A stretch of 64,000 bases of DNA from Spectribacter hydrogenoxidans (lineage in GTDB: Bacteria > Pseudomonadota > Gammaproteobacteria > Nevskiales > Salinisphaeraceae). The DNA lies in NCBI RefSeq assembly GCF_031846275.1, contig NZ_JAVRIB010000009.1, positions 62,001 to 126,000 on the forward strand, given 5' to 3'. A program made the translations under genes and the position numbers. This document shows, piece by piece, positions 35,707-44,464 of this stretch (positions are counted from its first letter, which is position 1; the number at the start of each line of letters is the position of its first letter). The notes below the pieces were generated by a model, which was not told the origin of the DNA, made no database searches, and saw nothing but the letters and a program-made list of their open reading frames with translations.

Positions 35707-36672
35707 ATGCGCGTCTTCGCCAACCCCATCGGAGCCGGATCGCTCTGGTTCGACAATCTGACCACCGCCCAGGGCACGCCGGTCGCCTACGACCCGCAGG
35801 CGCGGGCGTTTCTGGCCATGCCGCCGTTCTGCGTGAACCGTGGCGTGATCGGCTGCAACTGGATTGCGCCGGAGGAAGGCTCGTTCTGCCGATCCTGTGC
35901 GATGACGGCGCTGGCCCCCGATCCCTCGATTGCCGATGCCATTCCCAACTGGGCACTGACCGAGGCCGCCAAGCGCTGGGCGCTGGACAACCTCGGCCGC
36001 TGGCACTGGTTCCGGCCGGAAGACCCGGGCACGCGGCCGGTATTCCACATGCTGGCCGAGGGGGCGACGCCGGTGCCGATGGGGCATGCGCAGGGCGTGG
36101 TCACCATCAGCGTGAACGAGGCGGATACGGTATTGCGCACTACCCGCCGCCAGGCCCTGCACGAGCCCTATCGCACCATGATCGGCCACATGCGCCACGA
36201 AATCGCCCACATGCTCTGGTGGCGGCTGAGTCTGCGCGACGATTTTCTTGATGCCTTCCGCGCCATGTTCGGCGACGAGCGCGACGATTATCCGGCTGCC
36301 CTGCAGCGCCACTACCACAACGGTCCGCCGGCGGACTGGGACCGACGCTTCCTGACCACCTATGCTTCGGCCCACCCGCACGAGGACTGGGCCGAGACCG
36401 CCGCCCACCTGATGCACCTGACCGACATCACGGACAGCTTCGTCGCCGCCGGCCTGACCGCCGCCGATCTGCCGAGCCCGCGCTGGGACCCGTATGCCGA
36501 GCCGGATGCGGACCGCTTGATCCGGGTGGCGGCATCGCTGACCGTGGCGGTGAACCACGTCAACCGCGCCATGGGGTTGTCAGATCTGTATCCGTTCGTG
36601 CTCTCGGAGGCGGCCCGCCGCAAGCTGGGTTTTGTGCACGACTGGCTGCGCCGGGGCGCGCAGGGGCTGTAA
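35707..36672 (+). CDS. Zinc-binding metallopeptidase family protein (DUF2248-like)
   Basis: 321 residues from the ATG at 35707 (MRVFANPIGAG); upstream in-frame sequence is unrelated. An N-terminal zinc-ribbon is visible (CVNRGVIGCNW with CRSC near 60-63). The putative catalytic motif is MRHEIAHMLWW (HExxH near 164-168) with HEDWAET downstream near 228 supplying a third ligand and Glu. The family is assigned to metallopeptidases by motif; substrates are unknown. No signal peptide. About 200 bp separate it from the transporter. Confidence 0.84.
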   Translation: MRVFANPIGAGSLWFDNLTTAQGTPVAYDPQARAFLAMPPFCVNRGVIGCNWIAPEEGSFCRSCAMTALAPDPSIADAIPNWALTEAAKRWALDNLGRWHWFRPEDPGTRPVFHMLAEGATPVPMGHAQGVVTISVNEADTVLRTTRRQALHEPYRTMIGHMRHEIAHMLWWRLSLRDDFLDAFRAMFGDERDDYPAALQRHYHNGPPADWDRRFLTTYASAHPHEDWAETAAHLMHLTDITDSFVAAGLTAADLPSPRWDPYAEPDADRLIRVAASLTVAVNHVNRAMGLSDLYPFVLSEAARRKLGFVHDWLRRGAQGL

Positions 36673-36798
36673 CGCGGACACTGGCTCTCCTGCGTCACGG
36701 GATATGCCGCTGGCCCGGTTTGCGGCAGACTGCGGGCATGGGTATGGCGATGGCGCCGGGAACCAGCCTTTCCAGTCTTGACCATGAAGGAAGATGCC

Positions 36799-37197
36799 AT
36801 GAACCGGAATTGCCTACATCACTGGCCGATCGGGTCGGCCGCTCTCCCGCTGGCCCTGGGCGCCGTGATCGGCCTGGGCGCTTGCGTCAACGACAGCGGT
36901 GATCTGGCCACCAGCGCCAGCACCGCCGGCACCACGGCCTATCTCATCCACGAAGACCGCGAGGATGACGACTTCGCCCGGGCCCGCGACTTCGCCGACA
37001 AGCGCTTCGTGGCCCTGCGCCGCGACGTGGCCGCCGGCGAGGGGGAACACCTGGATGCATTTGCCAATCTGATGGGTGAGGCCGATACCGAAGCCTTCGG
37101 CCGCTGGCTGCAGGGCAACTACGCCAGCCTGTACGGGCCGGCGGCCGCCGAGGGCGATCTGGTCAATCGCGTGGTGGCGCTGCGCGAGACTCGCTAG
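36799..37197 (+). CDS. Small putative lipoprotein
   Basis: 132 residues from the ATG at 36799, which has GGAAG 6 nt upstream; an ATG at 36784 is an alternative. A signal sequence ends in a lipobox-like LGACVN (Cys about 29). The mature part is acidic and helical (EDREDDDFARARDFADKRF; WLQGNYASLYGP). No family recognised. Probably an outer- or inner-membrane lipoprotein on the periplasmic side. The next gene, purK, starts 151 nt later. Confidence 0.65.
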   Translation: MNRNCLHHWPIGSAALPLALGAVIGLGACVNDSGDLATSASTAGTTAYLIHEDREDDDFARARDFADKRFVALRRDVAAGEGEHLDAFANLMGEADTEAFGRWLQGNYASLYGPAAAEGDLVNRVVALRETR

Positions 37198-37348
37198 CGA
37201 GCAGGTATGGGGCACGCGGTTGGCAGCCCCGCCGGTTGCCGGCCGGGTGCCCCGCGCCCGGCCCATTGCCGGGAGGGCGCTTCAGGTTCGGCAAATACGC
37301 CGGGAATCGGCTATTATGGCCGGCTTTTCCCGGCGATTTTCACGCGAC

Positions 37349-38521
37349 ATGAGCCATAACCTGTCCGATCGCGAGCTGCCGTTTCCGCTGGCCCGCATCG
37401 GCATTATCGGCGGCGGCCAGCTCGGCCGCATGATGGTGCGCAAGGCCACCCAGCTGGGGTTTTCCGCCATCGTGCTGGATCCGACGCCGAATTCGCCGGC
37501 CGGCCAGGTCGCTGGCCACCAGATCGTGGGCGATTTCTTCGACCCGGCCAAGCTGCGCGAGCTGGCCGAACTGTCGAACGTGACCACCTTCGACATCGAA
37601 TCCATCGACTCGAAGGCGCTGGAAGAGCTGGTGGCCGAGGGGTTCAGCATCCTCCCGTCGCCGCGACTGCTGGCCAGCATCCAGAACAAGCTGACGCAGA
37701 AGCGGATGCTGGCCGACAGGGGCATTGCCACCGGCCGCTTTGTGGAACTGGACCAGCCCACGCCGGCAGCCCTGGCCGAGTTCGGCTACCCGCTGGTGCA
37801 GAAGGCCCAGCGCGGCGGTTACGACGGCCGCGGGGTGGAAATCTTCCATGACGACACCGACCCGGAGCGCATCCTGCCGGTGCCCAGCCTGCTGGAGGAA
37901 TACGTCGACTGCGACAGGGAGTTGGCGGTGATGGTCGCGCGCGGGCTGGACGGCACCACGCGCGCCTATCCGGTGGTCGAGATGGTGTTCGATCCGGAAG
38001 CCAACATCCTGGACCAACTCCTGGCCCCGGCCCGTATCAGTGAAGAGCAGACCCGCGCTGCCCGCGAACTGGCCATCAAAACGATCGACGCCATCGATGG
38101 CGTCGGCGTGTTCGGCGTGGAGCTGTTCCTGGCCAAGGACGGCCGCCTGCTGGTCAACGAGATCGCCCCGCGCACGCACAACTCCGGGCACTACACCATC
38201 GAGGCCTGCGTGACCGACCAGTTCGAGCAGCAGATCCGCGCCATCACCGGTCTGCCGCTGGGCTCGACCGAGCAGGTGCAGCCAGCGGTGATGATCAACC
38301 TGCTGGGTGAGCCGGGTTACAGTGGTCGTACCATTGTCGAGGGCCTCAGCGATGCGCTGGCCGTCGAGGGCGCGGCGGTGCACATCTACGGCAAGGCGGA
38401 ATCCCAGCCAGGCCGGAAAATGGGTCACGTGACCGTGGTCGACCGCAGCATTGAAGCGGCCGGCGCCAAGGCGGAACGGATACGCCAGGTTCTGAAGATT
38501 CGTGGAGAGCGCCCCCTATGA
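37349..38521 (+). CDS. purK: 5-(carboxyamino)imidazole ribonucleotide synthase
   Basis: 390 residues from the ATG at 37349 (MSHNLSDRELPFPLARIG). ATP-grasp enzyme with IGIIGGGQLGRMM (about 14-26), TTFDIESID, LVQKAQRGGYDGRGV (ATP lid), EEYVDCDRELAVMVAR and NEIAPRTHNSGHYTIEAC. It carboxylates AIR with bicarbonate and ATP. The stop overlaps the purE start (ATGA). The pair makes CAIR in purine biosynthesis, feeding the pathway that includes purD at 22.9 kb. Confidence 0.96.
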   Translation: MSHNLSDRELPFPLARIGIIGGGQLGRMMVRKATQLGFSAIVLDPTPNSPAGQVAGHQIVGDFFDPAKLRELAELSNVTTFDIESIDSKALEELVAEGFSILPSPRLLASIQNKLTQKRMLADRGIATGRFVELDQPTPAALAEFGYPLVQKAQRGGYDGRGVEIFHDDTDPERILPVPSLLEEYVDCDRELAVMVARGLDGTTRAYPVVEMVFDPEANILDQLLAPARISEEQTRAARELAIKTIDAIDGVGVFGVELFLAKDGRLLVNEIAPRTHNSGHYTIEACVTDQFEQQIRAITGLPLGSTEQVQPAVMINLLGEPGYSGRTIVEGLSDALAVEGAAVHIYGKAESQPGRKMGHVTVVDRSIEAAGAKAERIRQVLKIRGERPL

Positions 38522-39024
38522 CAACGGAACAACAGCCGCTGGTCGGCATCATCATGGGCAGCGACTCCGATCTGCCGGTGATGCAGAAGGCGGCCGACAT
38601 GCTCGACCAGCTGGCGGTGCCGTATGAGCTGACCATCGTGTCCGCCCATCGCACGCCACAGCGTCTTTACGACTACGCCACCGGTGCCGAGGATCGCGGC
38701 TTGCGGGTGATCATCGCCGGTGCCGGCGGCGCCGCGCACCTGCCGGGCATGGCCGCGGCCATGACGCCGCTGCCGGTGATCGGCGTGCCGGTCAACGTCA
38801 CCGCGCTCAGCGGCCAGGATTCGCTGCTGTCCATCGTGCAGATGCCGGCCGGCGTGCCGGTGGCCACCGTGGCTATCGACAACGCCACCAATGCCGGCCT
38901 GCTGGCCGCGCAGATTCTCGGCACCGGCGATAGCACGCTGCGGGATCGCGTCAGGGCCTATCGCAAGACGCTGGAAGAAAAGGTGCTGACCAAGGCCCAG
39001 GACCTGACCCGCCGCGGCGGATAA
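38518..39024 (+). CDS. purE: N5-CAIR mutase
   Basis: 168 residues, the class I PurE size. Conserved GIIMGSDSDLPVM near 10-22, SAHRTPQRLYDYA with the catalytic His, and GAGGAAHLPGMAAAMTPLPVIGVP (split). It shifts the carboxyl group from N5-CAIR to CAIR. Translationally coupled to purK. Confidence 0.97.
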   Translation: MTTEQQPLVGIIMGSDSDLPVMQKAADMLDQLAVPYELTIVSAHRTPQRLYDYATGAEDRGLRVIIAGAGGAAHLPGMAAAMTPLPVIGVPVNVTALSGQDSLLSIVQMPAGVPVATVAIDNATNAGLLAAQILGTGDSTLRDRVRAYRKTLEEKVLTKAQDLTRRGG

Positions 39025-39085
39025 CCGGACGGACGCAACGACCGGCGGTTTCCGCCCGATGCCCATTGTGTGGCAGATTCGCGGT

Positions 39086-39424
39086 ATGGACTGGCGAATC
39101 CGACTGACCATGCTCGTGCTTGCACTGGCCCCCGGCCTGCCGGTGGCGGCGGGCGAGGCGGAGGATCCGCGGGCCTTCATCGAGTTCGGGCACGAGTACG
39201 CCTCCGCCTGCACCCGCCACCGCGCCGAGATGCGGCTGGTGGCCAACACCCACGAAGCCCGCGCCATCGAAATCGTGCTGTGGCGCTATCTGGGCGATAC
39301 CCGCAGCCAGGGCCGCAGCGTCAAGACACTGGCGCCGGGCGCCGACCCGGAACCGCTGGGCTGCACCAAGGCCAACGGGCTGGAACGGCGCTGGGAAATC
39401 GAGCGGATCGACTTCGTACGCTGA
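39086..39424 (+). CDS. Small secreted protein of unknown function
   Basis: 112 residues from the ATG at 39086 (MDWRIRLTMLVLALAPGLPVAAG), giving a clear signal peptide cleaved near residue 24. The mature part has two Cys (HEYASACTRHR and LGCTKANG), which could form a disulfide in the periplasm. No domain recognised. It follows purE by 61 nt, with a 190-bp gap to the next gene. Confidence 0.62.
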   Translation: MDWRIRLTMLVLALAPGLPVAAGEAEDPRAFIEFGHEYASACTRHRAEMRLVANTHEARAIEIVLWRYLGDTRSQGRSVKTLAPGADPEPLGCTKANGLERRWEIERIDFVR

Positions 39425-39614
39425 TTTTCCGGACAATATCGACGCCCGGGAATGGGTTGTTCGACGGTTGGATGCTGGTGGCCACACGGGTGGAACGATA
39501 ACTGCAACGACTCCGGTAAGCGCCATCATCTTGCCGACGGCGCCGGGTGTTTGCTGTGCGCCTGGTGCCGCATACTGCGTAAGACAACGCTTTCACGAAC
39601 CGGGGACTGCATTG

Positions 39615-41060
39615 GTGACAACGGTTAGCGCCAGGCGCCGATCACTGCTGCGGGCAGTCGTTGCGACTGCCGGCGCGTTTCTGCTGGCGCTGGTCTTATT
39701 CCAGACGCTGGTCTGGCAGCAGGGCCAGGAGCGCCAGCATCAGGAGCGTGAGCGAGTGGTCGAACACGCGGCCAGTCTGCGCTCACGGCTGGATACGGGG
39801 TTGAGTTCGACGCTGTATCTCGCCAACGGGCTGGTGGCCCTGATCCGCGGGGTGGACAACCCCACCCCGACGCAATACCGGGGGGCATTGCGCGCCCTGC
39901 ACGATGCCGATCCGCGGGTGCGCAACATCGGCCTCGCCCCGGACAACCGGATTGCCTACGTGCACCCGCTCGAAGGCAATGAAAAGGCCATCGGGCTGCG
40001 TTTGGACAACCAGAAGGATCAGTGGCCGAGCGTTCGCCGGGCCATCGAAAGCCGCAGTTCGGTGGTGGCGGGGCCGGTCGATCTCGTCCAGGGTGGCCGC
40101 GGCATCATCCACCGCACACCCGTTTTCCTCGAAGATGGCGACTACTGGGGGATGATATCGATCGTGATCGACATCCCGCGGCTGCTCGACTACGTCGGTC
40201 TGGCGCCGGAAGTGGATGGCATCCGCTACTGGCTGCTGGGCGATGCCGACGGCAGCGGTGGGCGCGGGCGTTTGGCGGGCCAGGGTGACGTCCCCGCCGA
40301 TGCGGTGTCCATGCCGATCAGCCTGCCGGGCGCATCCTGGCAGCTGCTGGCGGCGCCGGTCGACGGCTGGCGTCCGCAAGCCGGCTATGTCTGGACCTGG
40401 CGGCTGGCCGGTCTGGTACTGGCGGGTCTGGTGGCCTGGGTGGTCTGGCTGCTGATCCGCGCGAATCAGCGCCACCGGGCGATGGCCGGCGCCATGCAGC
40501 GGCTCAATGACGAACTGGTGATGAAGAACACCGAACTGACCCAGTTGTCGCGCCACGATGGCCTGACTGGTCTGTCCAACCGGCGGCACTTCGATGACGT
40601 CTACGCCAAGGCCTGGGCCAGGGCGTGGCGCCAGCGCCGTGCCATTCACGTGCTGATCATCGATTTCGACAACTTCAAGGCGATCAATGATCGTTACGGC
40701 CATGTCGCCGGGGATGCCTGTCTGATTGGTGGTGCCGCTGCCATCCGGCGAGCCGTGGGCCGGGGCGAGGATCTGGTGGCGCGCTCCGGTGGCGAGGAGT
40801 TCGCCGTCGTGATCGAGAATGCCGATGCCGCCGCCGTGGATCTTCTGGCCGAACGCATCCGCCGTGAAGTCGCGGCGGCGTTAATCGATGCGCCCGGGCA
40901 GCTCGAGCCGCTGTCGCTGACCGCCAGCATCGGTGTGGCCGGCGCCGTGCCGAACGGCCCCGATGGCGGCGCCGATCTGTACCGCGAGGCCGATGGGGCG
41001 CTGTATCGGGCCAAGCGGCAGGGCCGCAACCGCGTGTGCTGGGCCGAAAGCCGTGGATGA
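39615..41060 (+). CDS. CHASE-domain diguanylate cyclase
   Basis: 481 residues with a GTG start at 39615. One helix (about 14-34) precedes a periplasmic CHASE domain at about 60-225 (VRNIGLAPDNRIAYVHPLEGN; GPVDLVQGGRGIIHRTPVF), where small ligands may be sensed. A second helix lies at about 255-280 and a short coil follows. The GGDEF domain at about 315-480 has DGLTGLSNRRHFD, DFDNFKAINDRYGH and the active site RSGGEEFAVV near 390-397, so it should make cyclic di-GMP. The inhibitory RxxD site is not evident before GGEEF. Its stop overlaps the next gene by 8 nt. Confidence 0.92.
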   Translation: MTTVSARRRSLLRAVVATAGAFLLALVLFQTLVWQQGQERQHQERERVVEHAASLRSRLDTGLSSTLYLANGLVALIRGVDNPTPTQYRGALRALHDADPRVRNIGLAPDNRIAYVHPLEGNEKAIGLRLDNQKDQWPSVRRAIESRSSVVAGPVDLVQGGRGIIHRTPVFLEDGDYWGMISIVIDIPRLLDYVGLAPEVDGIRYWLLGDADGSGGRGRLAGQGDVPADAVSMPISLPGASWQLLAAPVDGWRPQAGYVWTWRLAGLVLAGLVAWVVWLLIRANQRHRAMAGAMQRLNDELVMKNTELTQLSRHDGLTGLSNRRHFDDVYAKAWARAWRQRRAIHVLIIDFDNFKAINDRYGHVAGDACLIGGAAAIRRAVGRGEDLVARSGGEEFAVVIENADAAAVDLLAERIRREVAAALIDAPGQLEPLSLTASIGVAGAVPNGPDGGADLYREADGALYRAKRQGRNRVCWAESRG

Positions 41061-41622
41061 AAGTGTCCGGCGCGCGATGGCGCGCCTGCCCAACGTGCCG
41101 GACCTCTACGGCTGGCTGCACCTGGACCGGCGCGGGCGCTGGTTTGTCAATGGCGAGCGCATCACCCACCCGCGCATCCTGGCCTTCATGGCCCGCAACT
41201 ACGCGGTGGATGATCGTGGCTGCTGGTTCTTCCAGAACGGGCCGCAGCGGGGCTACGTCAGCCTGGAATACACCCCGTTGATCCTGCGGGTGGACAGCGC
41301 GGGCGACCTGATCACGCATACCGGCTTTCCGGTGACCACCATCCACCGGATCTGCCTGGACGAGCAGGGCAGCCTGGTGGCGGACACGCCGCTTGGCGCG
41401 GGCGTGATCGACGACCATGATCTGGCATGGGCGCTATCGCGCCTGCGCCACGGGGATGATCCCGCCGATGATACGGCCATTGCCGATGCCCTTGCACTGC
41501 CCGGCGGCACGGCTACGTCGCTGTGGTTCACGTTTGCGGGGGATTCGGTAGAAGTGGGCCGGGTGGATGCCGATGCGTTACCCGCGGCGCTGAGTTTCGT
41601 CCGTGAGCCGTCAGCCTCGTAA
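41053..41622 (+). CDS. DUF2946 family protein
   Basis: 189 residues with a GTG start at 41053 overlapping the cyclase stop by 8 nt; an ATG at 41077 is an alternative. The family pattern is LPNVPDLYGWLHLDRRGRWFV (split across 15-35), PRILAFMARNYAVDDRG, WFFQNGPQRGYVSLEYTPLILR and TTIHRICLDEQGSLV. Proteins of this group have no known function and are mostly found in gammaproteobacteria. The coupling to a diguanylate cyclase is a context clue only. Confidence 0.8.
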   Translation: MDESVRRAMARLPNVPDLYGWLHLDRRGRWFVNGERITHPRILAFMARNYAVDDRGCWFFQNGPQRGYVSLEYTPLILRVDSAGDLITHTGFPVTTIHRICLDEQGSLVADTPLGAGVIDDHDLAWALSRLRHGDDPADDTAIADALALPGGTATSLWFTFAGDSVEVGRVDADALPAALSFVREPSAS

Positions 41623-41701
41623 CGGATTCCGGCCAAACCGCAGGGTGCAATTTATTGCGCCGGCCCGATGATCCGCAACTGACCCGACTGGGCGCAATCG
41701 C

Positions 41702-41980
41702 CTACCCGCTGGCCCGCATTCCCCCGCCGGAACCCGGGCCGGTGGGCGGCGTCCACACGTTGCGGATCGCCTGCCGCCCACGTTCCGGAAAATCGTCGGA
41801 AAACCGCAGCCGCGCATGGCGACCTGCGCCCTTGCATTCGATTTTTCCGCGGTCGATGCCGTGCAGGGTAGCGATATCCTGCACCGCGTTGAGAAAACGC
41901 GGCGGCGGTTTGCCGACGGCGACATGCACGCCCTCGGCGTCGATGCGCAATCGGTAGGTCAGCCGGAAACGGTCGAACAT
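41702..41980 (-). CDS. DUF3634-like small protein
   Basis: 92 residues. YRLRIDAEGVHVAVGKPPPRFLNAVQDI (residues about 9-36) and LRFSDDFPERGRQAIRNVW near 58-76 match the pattern of DUF3634 proteins (KG-PP-F ... FS-P-QRIRNVF). It lacks the N-terminal membrane helix some members have. Function unknown. It lies 16 nt after the upstream minus-strand esterase gene stop, so both may be co-transcribed. Confidence 0.7.
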   Translation of the reverse strand: MFDRFRLTYRLRIDAEGVHVAVGKPPPRFLNAVQDIATLHGIDRGKIECKGAGRHARLRFSDDFPERGRQAIRNVWTPPTGPGSGGGMRASG

Positions 41981-41996
41981 GCGGGGCAGCCCCGGG

Positions 41997-42992
41997 TCAG
42001 TCGGTGGATGTGGCGGCGGCCGCGGCCCGCCGCCGCTCGCGAAAGAATGCCCAGATCGCGGCGTTGGCGTCGATCACCTCGGTAGCGGGGCCCAGAATGC
42101 GCGTCAGCGCGGGCTCGGCACCCGGCCAGACGTGGCCCGCGCCGGACAGCTGCCACAACTGAACCGTGGCGCCAGCGGGGCAGTCGGCGTAGCTCAGCCG
42201 CACCGCCCGGTGTTCGGTGTCGGGGCCGCGCCAGGTCCGTTCCTCGTCGGTTGCCGCCCGCGCAGGTCGGCAGCCATTGCGTTCGGCCCAGGCGGTGAGC
42301 GAGGCATTCACGGGCGGATGGTGGACGCGTGTTCGCGTCAGGGGAAAGGGCGGCCCCAGCCCGCCGTCAAACAGCGCCCGCGGATCGTCACGGCTGTGGA
42401 TGTGCAGGATCGGCACCGGGGTGCCGCCGGCATCGGTCGGCGCGATGATACCGGCGATCGGTGCCACCGCCGCCAGGCGATCTCCCAGCGCCTGCGCCAG
42501 CCGGTAGGTCATCATGGCACCGTTGGACAGGCCGGTGGCGTAGATGCGCTGCGGGTCGGCGGGCAGGGTCTCGATCAATCGGTCGATCAGCGCGGCCACG
42601 AAGCCGACATCGTCCACGTTCTCCCGGGCGGCATGGCCACAGCAGTCGCCCGCATTCCAGGTGTGCAGGCGCCCGAGGATGCCGCCGGTGCCGTCGGGGT
42701 AGACGGTGACGAAACCCTCGCGCCCGCCCAGTTCATGCAGCCGGCTGTAATCCTGCTGGTTGGCGGCATGACCGCCGCCGCCGTGGAAATTGAGGACCAC
42801 CGGCCACGGCGGTTCACCCGCGTCGTCCGGCACATGGACCAGCGCCTGGCGCTGCCGACCGTCGTGTTCCAGTTCGAGCGTGTGTACGCCCGGGTCCAGT
42901 GCCGCCGCGGGCAGGGCGACAATCCAGATTATCAGCGCCAGCCATCCCGCGCGGCGGCGGTTCCCGGTTGCCGGCATCCCTGCCGTACGCAT
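41997..42992 (-). CDS. Secreted PHB-depolymerase/feruloyl-type esterase
   Basis: 331 residues. A signal peptide with basic start (about 1-32, WLALIIWIVALPAAA) is followed by an alpha/beta hydrolase of the LpqC/PHB depolymerase group: VVLNFHGGGG (oxyanion region), GLSNGAMMTY with the nucleophile Ser near 155, ILHIHSRDDP carrying Asp, and LSGAGHVWPG with the His. All three catalytic residues are present. Likely hydrolyses ester bonds of short polyesters or aromatic esters in the periplasm or outside; exact substrate unknown. Confidence 0.87.
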   Translation of the reverse strand: MRTAGMPATGNRRRAGWLALIIWIVALPAAALDPGVHTLELEHDGRQRQALVHVPDDAGEPPWPVVLNFHGGGGHAANQQDYSRLHELGGREGFVTVYPDGTGGILGRLHTWNAGDCCGHAARENVDDVGFVAALIDRLIETLPADPQRIYATGLSNGAMMTYRLAQALGDRLAAVAPIAGIIAPTDAGGTPVPILHIHSRDDPRALFDGGLGPPFPLTRTRVHHPPVNASLTAWAERNGCRPARAATDEERTWRGPDTEHRAVRLSYADCPAGATVQLWQLSGAGHVWPGAEPALTRILGPATEVIDANAAIWAFFRERRRAAAAATSTD

Positions 42993-43002
42993 GAGAGCCG
43001 AC

Positions 43003-43665
43003 TCAGAACATCAGCGCATAGGGCCCGCCCCGTTCCAGGGCGCGCTGGTAGGCGGGCCGCGCATGAATGCGCTTGAGAAAGGCCGAGAGGTTGGGGAAAT
43101 CCTCCAGGCTGGTGCGGGCCTGGGCGGCTTCCAGCGGGAAGCTGAGCATGATATCGGCGGCACTCAGGTCGGCGCCGGCGAACCAGTCGCGGCCGGTGAG
43201 TTCGCCTTCCAGAAACGCCAGATTCTCGGCGATGCGGGGGTCCAGGAACTGCTGGCCCACGCCATAGGCCAGCAGCCCGCCGAACGGCCGCAACGGCAGC
43301 GGTACCGGCTTCGAGCCCAGCTTCGAGAAGATCAGCTTCATCACCAGCAGCGGCATCAGCGTGCCCTCGGCGTAATGCAGCCAGTAGGTGTAGCGCAGGC
43401 GCTCCTCGTCGTCATCCGGCACCAGCAGGCCGCCCGCCCGGCTGGTCCGGTACTCGATGATGGCGCCGGTTTCGGCCACCGTCCGCTGGCCGTCCACGAT
43501 CACCGGCGACCGGCCCAGGGGATGCACCTGCTTGAGCTCGGGCGGGGCCAGCATGGTCTTGCGGTCACGCTCGTGCCGTACCACCTCGTAGGTCAGATCC
43601 AGCTCCTCGAGCAGCCATAGCACCCGCTGGGAGCGCGAATTTTCCAGATGATGGACGGTGATCAT
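43003..43665 (-). CDS. Glutathione S-transferase
   Basis: 220 residues from the ATG at 43665 (MITVHHLENSRSQRVLWLLEEL). The N-terminal thioredoxin-like domain has ENSRSQRVLW (Ser near 10 likely activates GSH), VHPLGRSPVI with the cis-Pro and AETGAIIEY. The C-terminal helical domain has DWFAGADLSAADIMLSFPL, the conserved N-capping Asp. Cytoplasmic detoxification enzyme of broad type. It lies 10 nt upstream of the esterase gene on the same strand. Confidence 0.92.
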   Translation of the reverse strand: MITVHHLENSRSQRVLWLLEELDLTYEVVRHERDRKTMLAPPELKQVHPLGRSPVIVDGQRTVAETGAIIEYRTSRAGGLLVPDDDEERLRYTYWLHYAEGTLMPLLVMKLIFSKLGSKPVPLPLRPFGGLLAYGVGQQFLDPRIAENLAFLEGELTGRDWFAGADLSAADIMLSFPLEAAQARTSLEDFPNLSAFLKRIHARPAYQRALERGGPYALMF

Positions 43666-43751
43666 GGGCGTGGCCGATAGCTGTGGACGTGGGGCGCAAG
43701 GATATCGGCGGGCCGCGGGCAATGCGAGTCATGCCCGTGGGACAATGCCGT

Positions 43752-44363
43752 ATGTCCGTCGACGACAAGCCCTTCGCCCCGGCCTGCGAGCGCAATCGCG
43801 AGCCGATTCTGGCAGTACTGCGGCGCTATCTGGCTGATTGCCGCAGTGTGCTGGAGATCGGCAGCGGTACCGGCCAGCACGCGGTTCATTTCGGCGCCGC
43901 CATGCCGCATCTGGTGTGGCAAACCAGCGATGTGGCCGCCAACCACCCCGGCATCCGGGCCTGGCTGGAGGAGGCTGGTCTGCCCAACGTGCGGGAACCG
44001 CTGGCGCTGGATGTCACCGGCGACTGGCCCGCAGGTGACTACGACGCGCTGTTCAGTGCCAACACCCTGCACATCATGGACTGGTCGGCGGTCCGGGCAT
44101 TCTTCAACGGTGTGGGTGATGTCCTGGCGCCGGGCGGCTGGCTGATTATCTACGGGCCGTTTCATGATGATGGCCGGCCCACCGGAGAGGGCAATGCCCG
44201 TTTCGACGCGTCGCTGCGGGCGCAGCCCGGCGGCATGGGGATTCGCGATGTCGTCGATGTCGATCGACTGGCGGCGCAGGTCGGTCTGCGTCTGTCAGAT
44301 GACGTGGCAATGCCGGCGGATAATCGGTGTCTGGTCTGGTGTCGGGATGAGGGCGTTGGTTGA
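43752..44363 (+). CDS. DUF938 SAM-dependent methyltransferase
   Basis: 203 residues from the ATG at 43752. The DUF938 entry FAPACERNREPILAVL (7-22) is followed by motif I VLEIGSGTGQHAVHF, QTSDVAANHPGIRAWL, ALFSANTLHIMDW and LIIYGPFHDDG. Methyltransferase fold is clear, substrate unknown. Divergent from the GST gene with 86 bp between starts. It is followed directly by REP and hairpin-element sequence. Confidence 0.88.
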   Translation: MSVDDKPFAPACERNREPILAVLRRYLADCRSVLEIGSGTGQHAVHFGAAMPHLVWQTSDVAANHPGIRAWLEEAGLPNVREPLALDVTGDWPAGDYDALFSANTLHIMDWSAVRAFFNGVGDVLAPGGWLIIYGPFHDDGRPTGEGNARFDASLRAQPGGMGIRDVVDVDRLAAQVGLRLSDDVAMPADNRCLVWCRDEGVG

Positions 44364-44386
44364 GTCGTTGCGGCTATTCATTGGCC

Positions 44387-44408
44387 GTAGGGCGCCATTC
44401 ATGGCGCC
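44387..44408 (+). repeat. REP palindrome
   Basis: GTAG followed by GGCGCCATTCATGGCGCC, the same arms as the REPs at 18302 and 18893. A degenerate relative, GGCTATTCATTGGCC, lies just before it at about 44372-44386. Confidence 0.85.
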
Positions 44409-44464
44409 TGCCCGATCGATCTGGCGGGGCCGTCAACAGCTTTCGTGCAGGACTTGCGTTGGTG

